In this document: positions 38,801 to 46,979 of the stretch, piece after piece | Numbering within the stretch: position 1 is the stretch's first letter | Layout of the letters: each line of letters opens with the position of its first letter | Assembly: GCA_022432975.1 (NCBI GenBank) | Contig: CM039511.1 | Location: 23,999,653 to 24,063,652 of the forward strand | Source of the DNA: Begonia masoniana | Lineage: Eukaryota; Streptophyta; Magnoliopsida; Cucurbitales; Begoniaceae | Reading direction: 5' to 3' | Length of the DNA stretch: 64,000 nt | Program-made: the position numbers and the translations under genes | The notes under the pieces: generated by a model | What the model was told of the DNA's origin: nothing | Seen by the model: the letters and a program-made list of their open reading frames with translations, nothing else | The model's database searches: none

Positions 38801-40373
38801 TTTGACGTATCAGAAACTACGGATCAGGAAAAACCATTAAGAAAGTTGAATTCCCTGGACTCTTCTGCTCAATCGTATCAGAAAACTCAGTTGAAGAAGC
38901 CAGTGCAAAAAATTGCGACAAAAACTGCAGTTGTTGAAGCCCCTGAGGGTGAAAAATCAAGCTCGATGTCAAAAGTTGTTCCACTGAAGTTTAAATGTAG
39001 CTCCACTGACAGGCTTTCTGATATTCATGCCGATGTACCAACTCCTTCGATTGACCAGCTAGTCAATTCTGACCATGAAACTGAAAAGTCTTCTGCCAAG
39101 ATTAATAAGATAACGTTTTTCAATAAGACCAAAATTGAAGATTCACGGGTAGAATCTTATAAGCCATCTATTGTGATAAAGCCTCCTGATGCTAATAAAG
39201 CGCAAGTTGAATTGCGTAAGCCGTCTTTCATAATTCGACCACTGGTTAGTTCTGAGAGGGACGTCGTGGAATCTCCCAAGCGCACTGCTATGCCAAGGCT
39301 ACCAGACAGTGAGCAGCTTCGCAAAAAAATCAAAATCAAACAGCCAAAAGAAATAGTAGATGTGGATTTACTTGGTCAGGATGGCAGTTTTGGACTTGAA
39401 TACAGAAAAACAAAAAGAATAGCCGAGTTATCAAGTTTTGAGAAGCATAGAAAGCCCGGGAGTAAGAGTGGCAAAGAATTAGTAGATCAAAGGTGGTGGG
39501 TCGAGCAAGAAGTGCAGAGACCTGAGGAGAGATCATGGGAAGATAGGACGTGGAAACTTGATGATGAAGAAATGAGAAATCAGGAGCAACAGAAGTTAGC
39601 TGATATTAGAAAATATGAAGCGGACATTAGAAGAGAGAGAGAGGAAGAAGAACAACTTAAAGCAAAAAGGAAGATGAAGAAAAAAAATCATGGATTGAAA
39701 TATGAATTTATGGAGGACCCATGGATAAAAAGAAAAGAGAAAAGGCCATTAGAAGGATTACGAAGTTCTAAAAGAAGAAATGTTGAATTTGGAGTATACA
39801 ATGAAGAGTATGTGTCGGCAACAAAGCGACGTAGAGGAGGGAAGGTAATCCAAGTCTTTTTTTTATTCTCTCTATCCCTCACTAGATGAAGATCAACAAA
39901 AATTGTTGTCATTTGGCTTACCTGTCGCCTAATAATAGTTCATGCTACATACACGCATTATCTTATAACTGTGATATTCAGTGCAGGTTGGCTTGTCTAA
40001 TATTTTGGAGCGCATTGTGGAAACTCTAAAAGACAGGTACGAGGTATCCTATCTGTTTCTGAAACCTGTGTCTAAGAAGGAGGCGCCTGACTATCTGGAT
40101 ATCATAAAGACTCCAATGGACTTGTCCACCATTAAAGAGAAGGTGAGGAAAATGGAGTATATGAGTCGGGAGGAATTTCGCCATGATGTTTGTCAGATTG
40201 CTTACAACGCTCACCTATATAATGATGGACGCAATCCAGGTATTCCCCCCCTTGCAGATCAACTTTTAGAGATTTGTGATTACTTGCTTAATGAGAATGA
40301 TGAAAGCCTGACAGAAGCGGAAGCTGGTATAGATAATGCTGATTTATTGGAGACAAAAGGACTGTATGGTTGA
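11810..40373 (+). CDS. TAF1: TFIID subunit TAF1 (HAF-type), 21 coding exons
   Basis: The largest TFIID subunit, a nuclear scaffold that recruits TBP and binds acetylated histones at promoters. Exons: 11810-11855, 16226-16329, 17698-17760, 17914-17956, 19709-19954, 21744-21862, 22388-22544, 22799-23900, 24515-24717, 24889-25126, 26209-26539, 27421-27630, 27728-27814, 28559-28759, 35881-36087, 36171-36657, 37232-37416, 37890-38009, 38609-38665, 38753-39844, 39987-40373. They join without frameshift into 5,685 nt (1,894 residues), close to the size known for plant TAF1. Order: acidic N-terminus (MGYDSDSASQDGG), TBP-binding-like region (RFLGFMFGNVDNSGDLD), plant-specific ubiquitin-like domain (about 661-735), DUF3591 core, zinc knuckle (about 1397-1412), bromodomain. 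Exons 3 and 4 exist in two copies. Intron 18 uses a GC donor. HAF1 and HAF2 paralogues cannot be told apart here. Confidence 0.96.
13209..15825 (-). mobile_element. Internally deleted copia (copia C) in TAF1 intron 1
   Basis: Two similar LTRs of about 293 bp bound the element, at about 13209-13502 and 15533-15825. Both contain TCTATCTATGGAAGGAT and CTTGGCTAGATTT. A methionine-tRNA primer site (TGGTATCAGAAC on the minus strand) lies at 15521-15532, which fixes the minus orientation. Integrase residues appear at 14375-14578 (FVTFTDDHTRVCWIYLL). The frame at 13946-14182 passes directly from integrase (YLLNKMPSRV) to the end of the reverse transcriptase (SQFMHNPNKDHL), so most of RT is deleted. 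RNase H remains at 13508-13860. A target duplication is uncertain; CCAAG occurs near both ends. Confidence 0.85.
15826..16225 (+). other. Rest of TAF1 intron 1
   Basis: AT-rich intron sequence leading to the exon 2 acceptor (GATTTGAAG at 16217-16225). Nothing else recognised. Confidence 0.6.
17380..19646 (+). repeat. Tandem duplication containing TAF1 exons 3 and 4
   Basis: About 17380-18497 is repeated almost exactly at 18498-19646, with an offset of 1,145-1,147 bp. Only a few differences are visible: T-run lengths and a T/C change (18382 and its counterpart near 19532). The breakpoints share GGC followed by eight or nine T and CTT, consistent with unequal exchange at a poly-T microhomology. 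Just inside the first copy is a smaller 60-70 bp tandem repeat (17312-17440) with the same CCCTTTGTTGTTCCATGGA core. The near identity means the event is recent, or an assembly artefact. Confidence 0.93.
18843..19101 (+). CDS. Second copy of TAF1 exons 3 and 4
   Basis: Exon 3' (18843-18905, 63 nt) and exon 4' (19059-19101, 43 nt) are identical in coding sequence and splice sites to 17698-17760 and 17914-17956. Exon 3 encodes DAKEHLAALADKLGPSLTAID, the last segment of the TBP-binding-like N-terminus. Using one copy of each exon gives the normal protein. Including both pairs adds 106 nt, shifts the frame and reaches TGA after ten codons of exon 3'. Including exon 3 twice alone would add 21 residues in frame. 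Which combination is used cannot be read from DNA. Confidence 0.9.
19955..21743 (+). other. TAF1 intron 5
   Basis: 1.8 kb of AT-rich sequence with no supported gene. The middle part (about 20400-21370) is less AT-rich and may be an old decayed insertion, but no domain is recognised. Confidence 0.5.
22271..22310 (+). other. G-run cluster near the end of TAF1 intron 6
   Basis: Four or more runs of three to five G separated by GT, TGTT or C lie about 80-115 nt upstream of the exon 7 acceptor on the transcribed-sense strand. The pattern fits a G-quadruplex-capable stretch in the pre-mRNA. Confidence 0.6.
24515..25126 (+). CDS. TAF1: TAF1 exons 9-10: ubiquitin-like domain
   Basis: Exon 9 (24515-24717) and exon 10 (24889-25126) encode a ubiquitin-like fold starting MKILVKCLGGKGSKLYVDA and ending near NSLLHLVRS. 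It is inserted between the N-terminal part and the conserved core. Known plant TAF1 proteins carry this insertion and animal TAF1 does not, so it supports plant origin. The donor of exon 10 is ATGGA|gtaagt and the split codon is completed by exon 11. Confidence 0.93.
25640..26110 (-). mobile_element. copia 3'-end remnant (copia E) in TAF1 intron 10
   Basis: The minus strand encodes the end of a copia RNase H region (QIEDIFTKGFGKKIFEDSVR, then QLEGEF), followed by a purine-rich tract and about 250 bp of probable LTR. The rest of the element is missing. Ends are approximate. Confidence 0.65.
28943..29100 (+). repeat. Tandem duplication of a ~79-bp AT-rich unit in TAF1 intron 14
   Basis: Two adjacent units share TATGACTTAGTATATACTAT and ATTGTTATAATCTTATTATA with only a few differences. 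Confidence 0.85.
29110..31070 (+). other. TAF1 intron 14, 5' part
   Basis: No gene or clearly recognised repeat. Short open frames are random in appearance. Parts (about 29800-30600) are less AT-rich than the usual intron sequence here and may be old transposon debris. Confidence 0.45.
32014..34085 (-). mobile_element. Solo LTR (2,072 bp, family L4) inside copia D
   Basis: The plus strand runs TGTTACGTTCC to AAATTGTTACA, with a perfect CCAGT target duplication at 32009-32013 and 34086-34090. The copia D protease frame resumes exactly across the insertion. A strong TATA box (TATAAATAG) lies on the minus strand near 33678-33690, followed by a CT-rich leader, so sense is taken as minus. A phase-1-compatible open segment follows an acceptor at about 32470 (minus), beginning GEFLSKEEMTLLEN. 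A 25-bp minisatellite lies just upstream of that acceptor. Confidence 0.88.
32600..32773. repeat. 25-bp minisatellite in the L4 LTR
   Basis: About seven diverged copies of a unit like GTAGCCATCTCATTGTCGTT followed by CAGGC. No interspersed unique spacers. Confidence 0.85.
35476..35880 (+). other. TAF1 intron 14, 3' end
   Basis: AT-rich sequence leading to the exon 15 acceptor (TGTTTTGCAG at 35871-35880). Nothing else recognised. Confidence 0.5.
38609..39844 (+). CDS. TAF1: TAF1 exons 19-20: zinc knuckle and charged region
   Basis: The intron at 38666-38752 splits a CCHC-type knuckle: exon 19 ends CGRCHQ and exon 20 begins FGHMRTNKNC. The spacing C-X2-C-X4-H-X6-C matches the known TAF1 zinc knuckle, which binds promoter DNA. 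Exon 20 continues as a long low-conservation lysine-rich and glutamate-rich stretch with a probable coiled coil at 39590-39700 (REREEEEQLKAKRKMKKK), then the donor GGGAAG|gtaatc. Confidence 0.93.
39987..40373 (+). CDS. TAF1: TAF1 exon 21: bromodomain and C-terminus
   Basis: The last exon encodes one bromodomain (about residues 1775-1880): LFLKPVSKKEAPDYLDIIK, then PMDLSTIKEKV, then YNAHLYNDGRNPGIPPLAD. The acetyl-lysine-binding asparagine is predicted at 1845 (LYND). Plant TAF1 has a single bromodomain where animal TAF1 has two. The protein ends 20-30 residues after the domain, at TGA 40371-40373. Confidence 0.95.
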   Translation, partial: VGLSNILERIVETLKDRYEVSYLFLKPVSKKEAPDYLDIIKTPMDLSTIKEKVRKMEYMSREEFRHDVCQIAYNAHLYNDGRNPGIPPLADQLLEICDYLLNENDESLTEAEAGIDNADLLETKGLYG

Positions 40374-41480
40374 CGGTTGGATTAATTCTCAAAATTTTAG
40401 GTTGTTGAATTAGTGTTTCTGAAAATCTGGCTTTGATGATTTTCCTAGTCATAGTTGTCCCCGAGAAAGTAGGAGTTACTGTTTGTTACACCAAGTAGTT
40501 TTGTACATGATGAGTTAGCAAGAAAGCTGTATAAACTGAAGATAAAACAGTGAGCTTTGGATGTATAATATCACCAGTCTTGTATATTGTCGTCCATGAT
40601 TTCTGAATGAGGAAAGTAAATTTATGTTCATTGAGAAAATGTTGTCATTTTGAGAGATTTAGCTGTGAAGGATGACATTTTTTTGGCAGGTTGAGGTCAA
40701 TTAGTTTATGACGGTATAAAACTTTGCTCAGCATCACGTTTGAAGTTGAGCTGTTGAGTTTACAGGGACTAATCATCATCACTAATGTTATGGAAATGAT
40801 AAAATAATTTTATCAAATTACACAGAATATCCTCCTGAAATTACAGCATCTGAGAGCAAGAGATGCCAACTTTTTCCACAAATTTCCCATGTCTGTTTTA
40901 AGCCATTCATTCTTTATTATGAGATTTCTGGTTTATTGTTTCTTTAATGGATGTGAATGATGTTTGTTTCCTGGTCTAGCAGGAAAACTTGTTTTTTCTC
41001 TGAGTTTTTTTCATTTTCAGACACCGCAATGGTCGCGTTATGTCAACTATTTTAATGTTAGCTTTTCTCCCTCATGCAACTTGTATGCTTAGGCTTAGTC
41101 TCGCATAAAAGCTATTAGAATTCGAACACGCCATGTTTTACCAGAAGGATCGAATCTACAGGGCAGAAAGGTAAGAAAGATTGAGAAGGATGTAAGATAT
41201 GACATTTATCATCTGTTTTAACAGTGCAAGTAGAAACAGCTTTTGAAAAGCGCAGTTTTTTGGAAAACCCATTCGAAATAACTGATTTTTTTTATTGACT
41301 TTTCATGAAGCTGAGTTCTTTAGATGGGCTTGTTTCTCGACTGCAAAAACTCGTCAACACGTGAAATGAATGAACACAAATCAGGACGTAACAAAGCCCC
41401 ACCCCCTCATATTCTTTTACACTTGCAATTTTTTATTATCAAACTCCGCCACAAATCATGCAAACACAACAAGTTTATGA
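40374..41480 (+). other. TAF1 3' UTR and intergenic stretch
   Basis: The first 200-300 bases are T-rich and G/T-rich, as in plant 3' UTRs; a precise polyadenylation site cannot be set. No gene is seen from there to 41480. Confidence 0.45.
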
Positions 41481-41483
41481 GGC

Positions 41484-41492
41484 CTATAAATT
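41484..41492 (+). promoter_or_regulatory. TATA box of the prolamin-like gene
   Basis: CTATAAATT lies about 95 nt upstream of the ATG at 41587, a normal distance for a plant TATA box with a short leader. Confidence 0.6.
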
Positions 41493-41586
41493 CGAATCAA
41501 ATAGCATTTAAGGTCGCTCCTCCACTCACTAAATAAGTCATTGCTTTGTATTTGATTGAATTACCACTCACACAAACAGAGATTTA

Positions 41587-42444
41587 ATGGTTTGCCTAAA
41601 GACTCTTGCTTTCTTTGCCACTTTTTTGGTTGTTCTCCCCTTGATGAAACCCGAGTTGCCACCGCGTCCTGTATGTGCTTCTCAAATAGCTTTAGCCAGT
41701 TACGCTTGTGCATTTCTACCTCCATCCCCCCCAGTGCCTGTAACTCCACCTCCCGCTCCTCCAGCTCCACCTTCACCTTCACCTTCACCTCCCGATGATG
41801 GTGGTCGTAGACATCGTCGTCACAGGCAAAATTTCCCAACTTTTGATTAATTAGACTTCCATCTTTTTTTTTTCTTTTTTTTTTTTAAGTTTGAAAATTT
41901 ATTAATAATTGAAAAAAAAAATAATGGAATTATTTCAAAATAGTCTCATATAAAAAGGAAGTGAATCCAATAAAAGTATATAATTTAATTCACAACCTTT
42001 CGGATCAAATTATGAATTGGACAATAATTATTTTTTCTTGGTCGAGACAATTTCACGTTTCTTATTGTACGTATAATGGAATTGCTTGGACCGAGACATG
42101 ATTTTCTTTCAATTTTGTTGGCATCAGATCTTATTTTGTGAAGTATGAGTATATTACTTATCAACTCAATTTAACGAAAACTCCGATATCTAAATCGCTT
42201 GGTTGAAGTTTATTTACTCTTTTTTTTTTTCATCAACAGGCACCGCCAACATAGGCACCGACACCACGGAACGTCGACGGAAGAGAATTGTTGCAGGTGG
42301 CTCCAAGAAGTTGATAACGAATGCGTATGTGAGCTTCTTGTTCGCTTGCCAGAATTTCTCTCCCGTCCCATCCATGAGTATAGTGTCACTGTTGGTTCTG
42401 CTTGCAATGCTACGTACAACTGCCGTGGGAGAATAAAGATATAA
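41587..42444 (+). CDS. Small secreted cysteine-rich, prolamin-like protein (two exons)
   Basis: Exons 41587-41825 and 42240-42444 join to 147 residues plus stop. A hydrophobic signal peptide (LAFFATFLVVLPL) opens the protein. Next come two cysteines (PVCASQ and YACAF), a proline-rich stretch, a His/Arg-rich stretch, then CCRWLQEVDNECVC, SACN and YNC. The order C, C, CC, CXC, C, C is the eight-cysteine pattern of the prolamin/nsLTP superfamily, here with about 60 low-complexity residues between the second Cys and the CC pair. The phase-2 junction falls in the His/Arg-rich stretch and needs a GC donor (CACAG|gcaaaa), since no GT donor keeps the frame. The role is unknown; related prolamin-like proteins are secreted, some reproductive. 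Confidence 0.75.
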
Positions 42445-44567
42445 GAAATTTAACTATCAATCTCCATGTCACTAAGATCATAATGTTTGGACATATATAA
42501 ATATATATAATATAAGAAATCATCATACGTGTATTTAATATTCTTATGCCGTTGGCATTATTACGTGTTCTATAGTGTTTATTGTTCTTGGATAATCACA
42601 TGATTAATCATAACTTGGAGGCTCTAAAGTTTGAAGAATTTGAAAGGGTGTCTTCATATTTATGTTGTCACACCCTCCGCACACAACTAGTCTTGGTCGT
42701 CTGCTTGATCGCATGTTGTTTAACCTATTTTGTCCGCTGTCAACTTGAGTGAAACCAAGCTGACAGATAACTCAGTAGACTGGATACATTCAAGGAGAAA
42801 AAATGGGAAATCCTGAGATGATAAGTGGGTTGGAAAAGATAGATTTGGATACTAATAAAAAGGGAAGTTTGCTGTGTTGTTGTCCAATAGAATTTGGGTT
42901 GGTGGAGAATAAAAAAACATAACTTTGATTCTGAAAAAAACCCAAAAACTCCAAATAAAGAACGTAAGTTTTACATTACAACTCCACACAAAGTACAAAC
43001 ACTTGAGCACTTGAATGGTGGCTCATAACCCCCACATACATTTCTCCTAACCATTGCAAAAAATTTTATTTCAAAGTGACAGATGTCGTACGATGTGGTG
43101 GGTTTGGATTCAACCCAACTCTACATAATAAGTTGAGCACAGAAAGAAAATCCGAAAGAGCAATAGCTCACCTATAGAACCAAGTATTCATTCTGTAGGT
43201 GGAGGAGGACATTATAAGATTCTGAAAGACCTGTAGAGAAGGGTAATTAAGAATATTCTAGAGATTTTATGTAAGGGCTCTTTAGGAATTAGGAAGATAA
43301 ATATTAAGCTACAATTGTGTTAGAGTTCTTAGCATTAAAGGAGGAGAGGGAAATGCTCAAGGGATCATCAAAATATTGTATTGAAAAAGTAGTAGTGGGG
43401 AGAGCTAGGAGAATACTTATCTGCTAATTCCTAAACTACCCTTGCATGAAATCTCTACATACTCTATGGCTCTATCAGGTTCTTTGCGTAAAAAGATAGC
43501 ATATCCATTTCAGGTAACATTGGAAAGCGATAGAAGTCATAATTAGCCAACTTTTCATTGTCAACGTCACTCTTTAACAAGTAAAGAAGTGTAAGATTAA
43601 GTGAAATAGAGAGTGCTGCATGATCAAATTAACCTAAGAGGGAATGAATTAGGTTTTACAATTTGTTGGAATGATAAAATATTCTATTTAGTTTGCTATC
43701 TTAAATTATATATTTTCTCTTTTCTAATTAGATAAATCAAATCTAACATGAAACCAAATCATACAATGTTTATAAAGGTAAAACATGCATAATGATGTGT
43801 GATTATAATGTGTACCTAACCGTATAACAAGTTTTTTAATTAAAGCATAATTTGTTTAATTGAGAAAGTAAAATAAAATGACATCGTGGCTTAGAGAACA
43901 GGGTGTCATTGCCCCGAAAAAGCTTTTAGTGTCGAGGATTAGAGAACCAAGCATCTTGACTTCCATGCTGAATTTTAAAAATCGAAAAGGAGGAGAGCGT
44001 TGCCAAGCTCCCTCGGAATCCTACCCACAAGTTTTCAACTCAACGTTTCTTCAAATTCAATCAAATTTTCTGATTATGGTGTTTTGAAACAATCATAATA
44101 GTTATAATATGATGAATATACGCACAACACACATACACGCATGTATATATTTAAAATTTCAAAATTTAAACAATTATTTTACACATAATTACCTAAATAT
44201 AACAAAAAATCTCAGTTGTGCTTCAAGATTTTGACGTCAGTTTTCATGCAAGGAACAAATTTTGTGTAGAAACTTTTATGAAATTCCCTATTTATCCACT
44301 TTTCTCAATCTTTTCCAATGAGTTTCTCACCCCTTCTGTAGAGTCAAATATTCAATATGATTTCACAATATCTAGTTTCGTTCAAGTAATATTCAGTATG
44401 ATTATGTTAGTGTGTTCCTTTTGATGCAAGTAACAAATTTTGTGTAGGAACTTTTCTGAAATTGCCTCTTTTTATCCGCTTTTCTCAACCTTAAAATATA
44501 AAAGCAAATGGTATGATTCTACAACTTGAATTAGATTTATTTTAGCAAATGGGTAGAGTGTAATTTT
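42445..44567. other. AT-rich intergenic stretch
   Basis: No gene is supported. Two similar segments of about 70 bp, at 44243-44310 and 44422-44490, share AACAAATTTTGTGTAG and CCTTTTTATCC-like sequence. They look like duplicated pieces of an old LTR element. Confidence 0.5.
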
Positions 44568-44619
44568 GAGGACGAAATTCCTTGGAGGGAGAATGTAATG
44601 GCCCTGATTCAAATTTAAA
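44568..44619 (+). mobile_element. 3' tip of a gypsy element: polypurine tract and LTR start
   Basis: GAGGACGAAATTCCTTGGAG is the conserved 3' end of many plant Ty3/gypsy internal regions. It is followed at 44594 by an LTR start, TGTAATGGCCCTGATTC. The Mutator-like element then interrupts this LTR. The distal part after 51335 was not identified with certainty. Confidence 0.65.
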
Positions 44620-45243
44620 GAGAAATTACCGATAAAAACCTCGAAGTATACGTTTTTTTTATTTGAAACATTAAAGTATAAAATTTAACAATTCAAACGT
44701 TAAACTATCAAAAAACATAACAAAACTAACCCTACCGTCTATCCGATCTGAGTCTGGTATCTATTTTGGCAGTATATCGGACGGACGGAAAATATTAGTG
44801 TCCGTCCGTGTCAATTTTTTTGCCGTATACCGAACAGACGTTTCAAAATATAGACCGTCCGGTACATATAACGGACGGACACATGAAAAGTTCGTCTGTC
44901 CGTACGTAAGTTTTGCCGTGGCTGTCGATGGGCGGATCAGACAGACTTTGTATTTGAGCGTCCGTCCGTTATTCTGTATGTTCGTCCGTTATTTTTAAGG
45001 CATTTTATAAACGGATGGACGTTCTAAATTAGGGCGAAACCGGATGGACGCTTAAATACAGCGTCCTTCCAATCTCATGATTTATATCGAACCAGAGTCT
45101 GAAATCTGACATTTTCACCGTGGCAAAATCGATTTTCTCTCAACCTCTTTCAATTTTTTTTGCAGATTTTTGACCGAAAAATGCTTCAGGTAATAGCTTT
45201 CTCCTTTCTGATTGATTTAGTTCAATTTTTATCGTAAATAACT
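44620..45243 (+). repeat. Left TIR of the MULE
   Basis: Rich in CGGACGGAC / GTCCGTCCG motifs between about 44770 and 45070. It ends in a leader with a donor-like CTTCAG|gtaatag at 45189. The transposase start lies after an acceptor at about 45511, so this TIR probably supplies the promoter and a leader intron. Confidence 0.88.
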
Positions 45244-46440
45244 CGAATTTTGTAAACTGGCTGTCTTCCAGCCTGTATAACGGAGAGACGCACTGAAAGA
45301 GAGTCTGTCCGTTCTCCATTTTTGACTGAATTGAGATTGTTTTCCTCTGATGTTCGTTATTTATTATGATTGTTATTGTTGTATTGTTCAATTGATAGGC
45401 TAAAATTGAGCTTCAATTTGGATTTATCTTATCGGCAAAACTATTTTTTATCCAATTGATAGGCTATTGTTTATCTTGAATAAATTTTTTGATTTTTTTT
45501 TTTTTTTGCAGATAATCGTCGTAAATGGCAGAAAGATTGGTTGATGCTGATGAGCCTGCGAACATAGAGAGGTATATAGAGGAGCATGGTCCTATATACG
45601 GTGATATTCAACCATTTGATCATTAGAGGGTGAAGGAGAAATATAGGTGCATTCAATATCGCAAACCTTAGACGATGAACTTCGTGAACCGTTTAATTTG
45701 GATGATGGCGAGGCACAAAGCATACAAGTAAGTGAAAAAAATTTGGGTGATTTTGCTGTGGGTAGACAATATAGTTCTTTAAAGGCCATTAGAGACTAAG
45801 TACAAGATTATGCTTTGAAAAAAGGATTTGATATCAAATTTGTTAAAAGTGAGAAGAAGAGACTCACGGCAAAATGTCAAGGAGTAGATTGTAATTGGCA
45901 TCTGCATGCTTCGGTCATGCAAAATGAGTTGACCTTCCAAATAAAGTTCTACCATAATGATTACAAGGACACTTGATAATCGACACGCTTCGGCAAAGTG
46001 GTTGGCAATGTATTATTCAGATAGGTTCAAAAGTCAACCTGACTGGCTCATTCCTGATATTATTGAGACAGTGAGGAAGAAACATAAGGTGAACATTAAG
46101 CCAAGTCTTGCGAGAAAAAGAAGAAGAAGCGAAGCTAAAGAACTTAATGACGGAAGGGGCGAAGAACAATTCAAACTACTGCGTTCGTATTCAGAAGAAA
46201 TATTCAGATCAAATCCAAGCAGTAGAGTGAAAATACATAGTGTGATGACCCGAATATGCACGTATGGGTACGATGGCTGCACGAACCGGAACCCGGATGG
46301 CGGTACGTCCGCGCGGGCGAACCGGAAGGTGACAGATCGTAAAAAGGGGGTCGTCACAATGCCACATCGCTTGGGGAAGTATGTGGAAATGAAACATATG
46401 TAAAGAGACCCTCCCAACATAGCAAGACGCGTTTTGGAGC

Positions 46441-46531
46441 ACAATTGACAACGGATCTCGTAAGAACTCCGAAGTTAAAAGTGCTTCGGCGAGAGCAATT
46501 CCAGGTTGGGTGACCTTCTGGGAAGTTCTCG
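46441..46531 (+). ncRNA. 5S rRNA-like segment in Cassandra 5' LTR
   Basis: AGAACTCCGAAGTTAAAAGT, GCTTCGGCGAGAG and GGTTGGGTGACCTTCTGGGA follow the order and spacing of the second half of plant 5S rRNA, which includes the internal RNA polymerase III promoter boxes. It is an LTR part, not a functional 5S gene. The same segment recurs in the 3' LTR at 46889-46979. Confidence 0.9.
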
Positions 46532-46888
46532 CCAAACAAAGCCGTGAGGGGAGGATATTGGGCTGCGGCCCAATCCCCAGAGCGGACAATATCTTGCTGG
46601 GAAATGAGGTCGTTACAAATGGTATCAGAGCCTGTACCCAACCGGAAATGTGGCCAACGAGGACGTTGGGCCCCCGAGGGGGGGTGATTGTGATGACCCG
46701 AATATGCACGTATGGGTACGATGGCTGCACGAACCGGAACCCGGATGGCGGTACGTCCGCGCGGGCGAACCGGAAGGTGACAGATCGTAAAAAGGGGGTC
46801 GTCACAATCCCACATCGCTTGGGGAAGTATGTGGAAATGAAACATATGTAAAGAGACCCTCCCAACATAGCAAGACGCGTTTTGGAGC

Positions 46889-46979
46889 ACAATTGACAAC
46901 GGATCTCGTAAGAACTCCGAAGTTAAAAGTGCTTCGGCGAGAGCAATTCCAGGTTGGGTGACCTTCTGGGAAGTTCTCG
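46889..46979 (+). ncRNA. 5S rRNA-like segment in Cassandra 3' LTR
   Basis: Identical by eye to the segment 448 bp upstream in the 5' LTR. Confidence 0.9.

Noticed and set aside
41561..41839. 92-codon minus-strand frame opposite the prolamin-like exon
   Set aside because: Shadow of the Pro-rich and His-rich coding strand, which has the signal peptide, TATA box and cysteine pattern.
46441..46531. A functional 5S rRNA gene
   Set aside because: It is partial and diverged, sits in both LTRs of a TRIM, and is not in a 5S tandem array.
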